Below the pieces are notes generated by a model. The model was not told the origin of the DNA, searched no databases, and saw only the letters and a list, made by a program, of their open reading frames with translations. From positions 1 through 7,149 of the forward strand of contig JAJTHX010000090.1 of the NCBI GenBank assembly GCA_021300125.1: a stretch of DNA of 7,149 nt. The letters run 5' to 3'. Shown one piece after another: positions 4,908 through 7,149 of this stretch. This DNA comes from Betaproteobacteria bacterium. GTDB taxonomy: Bacteria; Pseudomonadota; Gammaproteobacteria; Burkholderiales; SG8-41. Each line of letters opens with the position of its first letter. The first letter of the stretch is position 1. A program made the translations under genes and the position numbers.

Positions 4908-6343
4908 CCGCCCCGAGCCGCCCTGTAGCGCTCGAAGCTCGCCAGTGCCGCGAGCGGATGGCCGGCATTGGCCATTTCGTCATACACCGGCACGCCCAGC
5001 GCCACCGCCTTGTCGCGGAACTCGCGCTTGCGCGCTTCCAGCGCCGGCTCGCCGTCGGAACGCAGCACCAGGATGAAATGCGACTGTCCCGGATACTTCT
5101 CCTGCACGCGCATCGCCGCAGCCACCAGGTTGTCGAGCACTTCCGGCTTGGTGCGGCCGACAAAGGCCGACAGGTTGAGGTGCATCACCAGCGCCTCCGG
5201 CTTGCCCTGGCCGCAGATGATGTCGAGGATTTTTTCGGCAACACGGCCGTCATCCTGCTGCAGCGTGCCCACCGGACAGTCCACCGGATTGGTGATGCTG
5301 GTGCCCGGAGGCAGCTTCAGTGCGGCCAGCGCATCGATGGGCCCTTGGTCGAAGGGCGTGACATCGAGGTCCAGCCGCGAAAAATAGTCGGTGGCCAGCA
5401 CGCTGGTGCCGCCGCCGTTGCCGAACAGCACAACCTTGCGCGTCGGCCGCTGCGGCCGCGGCGACAGCGTCTGGAATATCAGCAGCGTATCGATGAAGTG
5501 GTCCAGCGTGTCCACCAGCATGCAGCCGGTCTGCCGCGCCAGCGCCACCCACACGCGGTCGTCGCCGGCCAGTGAACCGGTATGGGAAGCCGCGGCAGCG
5601 AGGCCCTGCTGGGTGCGGCCGCCCTTCAGGATCACCACCGGCTTCGAGGCCCGGGCCTTGCGCAGGATGTCAAACAGGCGCCGGCCGTCCTTGGCGGTTT
5701 CGATGTACATGCCGATGACCCTGGTCTGCGGGTCGGCCAGATAAAACTCGAGCAGATCAGAGGGCGTCACGTCGGCGCAGTTGCCGACGGTGACCAGGCC
5801 CGAGAACTTCAGGCCGCGAGACAGGCCGCGGCGGATGATGTCGGTGCCGAGGCCGCCGCTTTGCGACACGATGCCGACAGGGCCGGTTTCCTTCGGCCCG
5901 ATCTCGGCAAAGGTCACGCGGCCGCGCGGCGTGTAGATGCCGAGGCAGTTGGGCCCGAGCAGGCGCATGCCGCCCGCTTTCGCCGCCTGTACCAGCTCAT
6001 CCTGCAGGCCCTTGCCTTCGTCGACCTCACCGAAGCCGCTGGAAATCACCTGCGCGAAACGCACATGGCCTTTCGCCGCGGCGAGCATGCCGGGAATCTG
6101 CGCGCCCGACACCGCGATGTAGGCGTAGTCCACCGGCTTGGGCGTGTCGGCCAGCGACTTGTAGGCCGTAAGGCCGTCGATTTCGGCCGCGGCGGGGTGG
6201 ATCGGATAGATGTCGCCGCTGAAGCCGAACTCGCGGATGCGGCGGATGAAGACATTGGGCAGCGCATTGCCCTTGGTCGAGGCGCCGATGACGGCGACGG
6301 TTTTGGGTGCAAACAGCGGCGTGAATTGTTCAACAATGCTCAT
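4904..6343 (-). CDS. NDP-forming acyl-CoA synthetase (acetate-CoA ligase family), alpha subunit
   Basis: A 479-residue cytosolic protein with the CoA-binding and succinyl-CoA-ligase-like domains of ADP-forming acyl-CoA synthetases. The Rossmann-like CoA-binding domain spans about residues 8-135 (VAVIGASTKGN at 16-26, LLGPNCLGIYTP at 128-139). The second domain starts with GIVSQSGGLG (157-166). The active-site phosphohistidine is His254 in ASHTGSLAGDD, and the supporting glutamate is Glu215 in GMYIETA. Both sit three residues before the positions I recall from the Pyrococcus furiosus enzyme (His257, Glu218). A third CoA-ligase-type domain (about 300-475) contains VVLFGNGGGTSVLATD and SITNPVDCP. 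It would work with the separate beta subunit encoded just upstream. The acyl group (acetate, other short acids or aryl acids) cannot be read from the sequence. It starts 16 bp after the beta gene, with only a weak GGAA 7 bases before the ATG, and overlaps the next gene by 4 bp. Confidence 0.93.
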   Translation of the reverse strand: MSIVEQFTPLFAPKTVAVIGASTKGNALPNVFIRRIREFGFSGDIYPIHPAAAEIDGLTAYKSLADTPKPVDYAYIAVSGAQIPGMLAAAKGHVRFAQVISSGFGEVDEGKGLQDELVQAAKAGGMRLLGPNCLGIYTPRGRVTFAEIGPKETGPVGIVSQSGGLGTDIIRRGLSRGLKFSGLVTVGNCADVTPSDLLEFYLADPQTRVIGMYIETAKDGRRLFDILRKARASKPVVILKGGRTQQGLAAAASHTGSLAGDDRVWVALARQTGCMLVDTLDHFIDTLLIFQTLSPRPQRPTRKVVLFGNGGGTSVLATDYFSRLDLDVTPFDQGPIDALAALKLPPGTSITNPVDCPVGTLQQDDGRVAEKILDIICGQGKPEALVMHLNLSAFVGRTKPEVLDNLVAAAMRVQEKYPGQSHFILVLRSDGEPALEARKREFRDKAVALGVPVYDEMANAGHPLAALASFERYRAARGG

Positions 6344-6359
6344 ATTCGGATTCCGGTGC

Positions 6360-7067
6360 TCAGCCCAGGATGAAGCGCGCGTCGACCGCGACCGCGCCGG
6401 TTTCAGAGACGATCAGCGGATTGATGTCGGCCTCGCTGATGTCGGCCGCGTGTTTCAGCAGCAGGCCGTCCTCGCCGCCCATCTTCAGCAGCACCTCGAT
6501 GATGGCCTCGCGCGAGGCGGGTTTGCCACCGCGTGCACCCTTGAGGATGGCCGCAGCCTTCAGCTCGTCGAGCATCTCTTCGGCATCGATGCGCGCGATC
6601 GGGCACAGGCGGAAAGACACATCCTTGAAGATTTCGACAAAAATGCCGCCGAGCCCGACCATCACCAGCGGGCCGAACTGCGGATCACGCAGGCCGCCGA
6701 TCACCAGTTCGTGCCCGGACGGCGCCATTTCCTCGACCAGGAAGCCTTCGATGCGCGCGCCTTTGATCTTCGGCGCCGCGAGCATGCCCTCAATCGCGGC
6801 CTTCACTTCGGTGGCTGAGCGCAGATTGATCTTCACGCCACCGGCATCACTCTTGTGCAGGATGTCCGGCGACATCACTTTCACCACCACCGGGACCTGC
6901 AGACCCTGCATCACCGCATCGACGTCAGCCACTCCTTTGGCAACCCGCGACTGCGGTACACGGATGCCGTAACCCGCCAGCAGCGCCTTGCCGGCGCTTT
7001 CGTCGAGTGCGTTGCGGCCCGCGGCCTTCGCCGCGGAAACGGCCGTAGCGGATTGATTTTTCATCAT
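6360..7067 (-). CDS. NDP-forming acyl-CoA synthetase (acetate-CoA ligase family), beta (ATP-grasp) subunit
   Basis: A 235-residue ATP-grasp protein, the size of stand-alone beta subunits. ESAGKALLAGYGIRVP (23-38) opens the fold. HKSDAGGVKINL (71-82) contains His71, which in archaeal ADP-forming acetyl-CoA synthetases accepts the phosphoryl group from the alpha-subunit histidine. GLRDPQFGPLVMVGLGG (125-141) and the Mg-nucleotide segment EADINPLIV (212-220) complete the signature. It binds ADP or GDP and exchanges phosphate with the alpha subunit. Many proteobacterial homologues are single alpha-beta fusions; here the halves are separate, in the order beta then alpha. Two adjacent ATG codons (7067 and 7064) could start it. 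The first overlaps the TGA of the preceding gene (ATGA) and no convincing Shine-Dalgarno is visible, which fits start by coupling. Confidence 0.93.
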   Translation of the reverse strand: MMKNQSATAVSAAKAAGRNALDESAGKALLAGYGIRVPQSRVAKGVADVDAVMQGLQVPVVVKVMSPDILHKSDAGGVKINLRSATEVKAAIEGMLAAPKIKGARIEGFLVEEMAPSGHELVIGGLRDPQFGPLVMVGLGGIFVEIFKDVSFRLCPIARIDAEEMLDELKAAAILKGARGGKPASREAIIEVLLKMGGEDGLLLKHAADISEADINPLIVSETGAVAVDARFILG

Positions 7068-7149
7068 GTAGTTCTGCCGGTGACTTCGCCAATGATGCCG
7101 GTGTGAACACGGCCTTCACGGAACTGGCCGGCGCGCAGGCTGTTCACCA
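7064..7149 (-). CDS. C-terminal end of an unidentified protein (gene starts outside the window)
   Basis: The last 27 codons of a frame entering from beyond 7149 end in TGA at 7066-7064, inside the start codon of the beta subunit (ATGA). The residues run from VNSLRAGQFREGRVHTGIIG to EVTGRTT. The overlap, matching the one at 4904-4907, supports a real upstream gene in the same operon. The FREGRVHTGII segment loosely resembles the FxxGxxxTxFI pattern near the end of biotin carboxylase domains, but this is too short to name the protein. Confidence 0.55.
   Translation of the reverse strand, partial: VNSLRAGQFREGRVHTGIIGEVTGRTT

Noticed and set aside
5582..6373. Plus-strand 263-codon open frame
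   Set aside because: It is a shadow of the acyl-CoA synthetase alpha gene, with Arg/Asp/Ala-rich composition and no recognisable domain.

Overview
The window is a GC-rich stretch of bacterial chromosome in which every gene I can support lies on the minus strand, so the map is described from high to low coordinates. A Bug/TctC-type solute-binding protein and a small charged periplasmic protein of a kind I associate with Burkholderiales point to a betaproteobacterium. I see no mobile element, tRNA, rRNA or CRISPR array. The long plus-strand open frames are shadows of minus-strand genes.

Region 1 (7149-3708) is a tightly packed run. It starts with the last 27 codons of an unidentified gene, which overlaps by 4 bp the ATP-grasp (beta) subunit of an NDP-forming acyl-CoA synthetase. 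After 16 bp comes the CoA-binding/phosphohistidine (alpha) subunit, which overlaps by 4 bp a protein of the iron-containing alcohol dehydrogenase fold. Both catalytic histidines of the synthetase are present (His71 beta, His254 alpha), so it should interconvert acyl-CoA + NDP + phosphate with acid + CoA + NTP. In the dehydrogenase-like protein, however, all four usual metal-ligand positions and the Asp and Lys of the nucleotide-loop motif appear to be replaced. This is the most unusual protein in the window.

Region 2 (3707-1556) starts with a 117-bp gap holding a plausible sigma70-type promoter. Next come an orphan Bug periplasmic binding protein and, 31 bp on, a beta-hydroxyacid dehydrogenase (3-hydroxyisobutyrate dehydrogenase family). 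Together they look like a small operon for capture and redox conversion of a carboxylate. A link to the acyl-CoA synthetase upstream is only inferred from position.

Region 3 (1555-756) holds an unrecognised 79-aa protein whose stop codon lies in a GTAG-flanked REP-like hairpin. Next is a gene for a small exported protein interrupted by an in-frame TAG at codon 41, followed by a clear intrinsic terminator.

Region 4 (755-1) is a pair overlapping by 4 bp (GTGA). The first is a hotdog thioesterase with the Thr/Glu/His spacing of fluoroacetyl-CoA thioesterase FlK. The second is the N-terminal 122 residues of a phosphonatase-like HAD hydrolase that runs off the window edge. The pairing suggests breakdown or detoxification of unusual two-carbon or acyl compounds, but the substrate cannot be read from the sequence.
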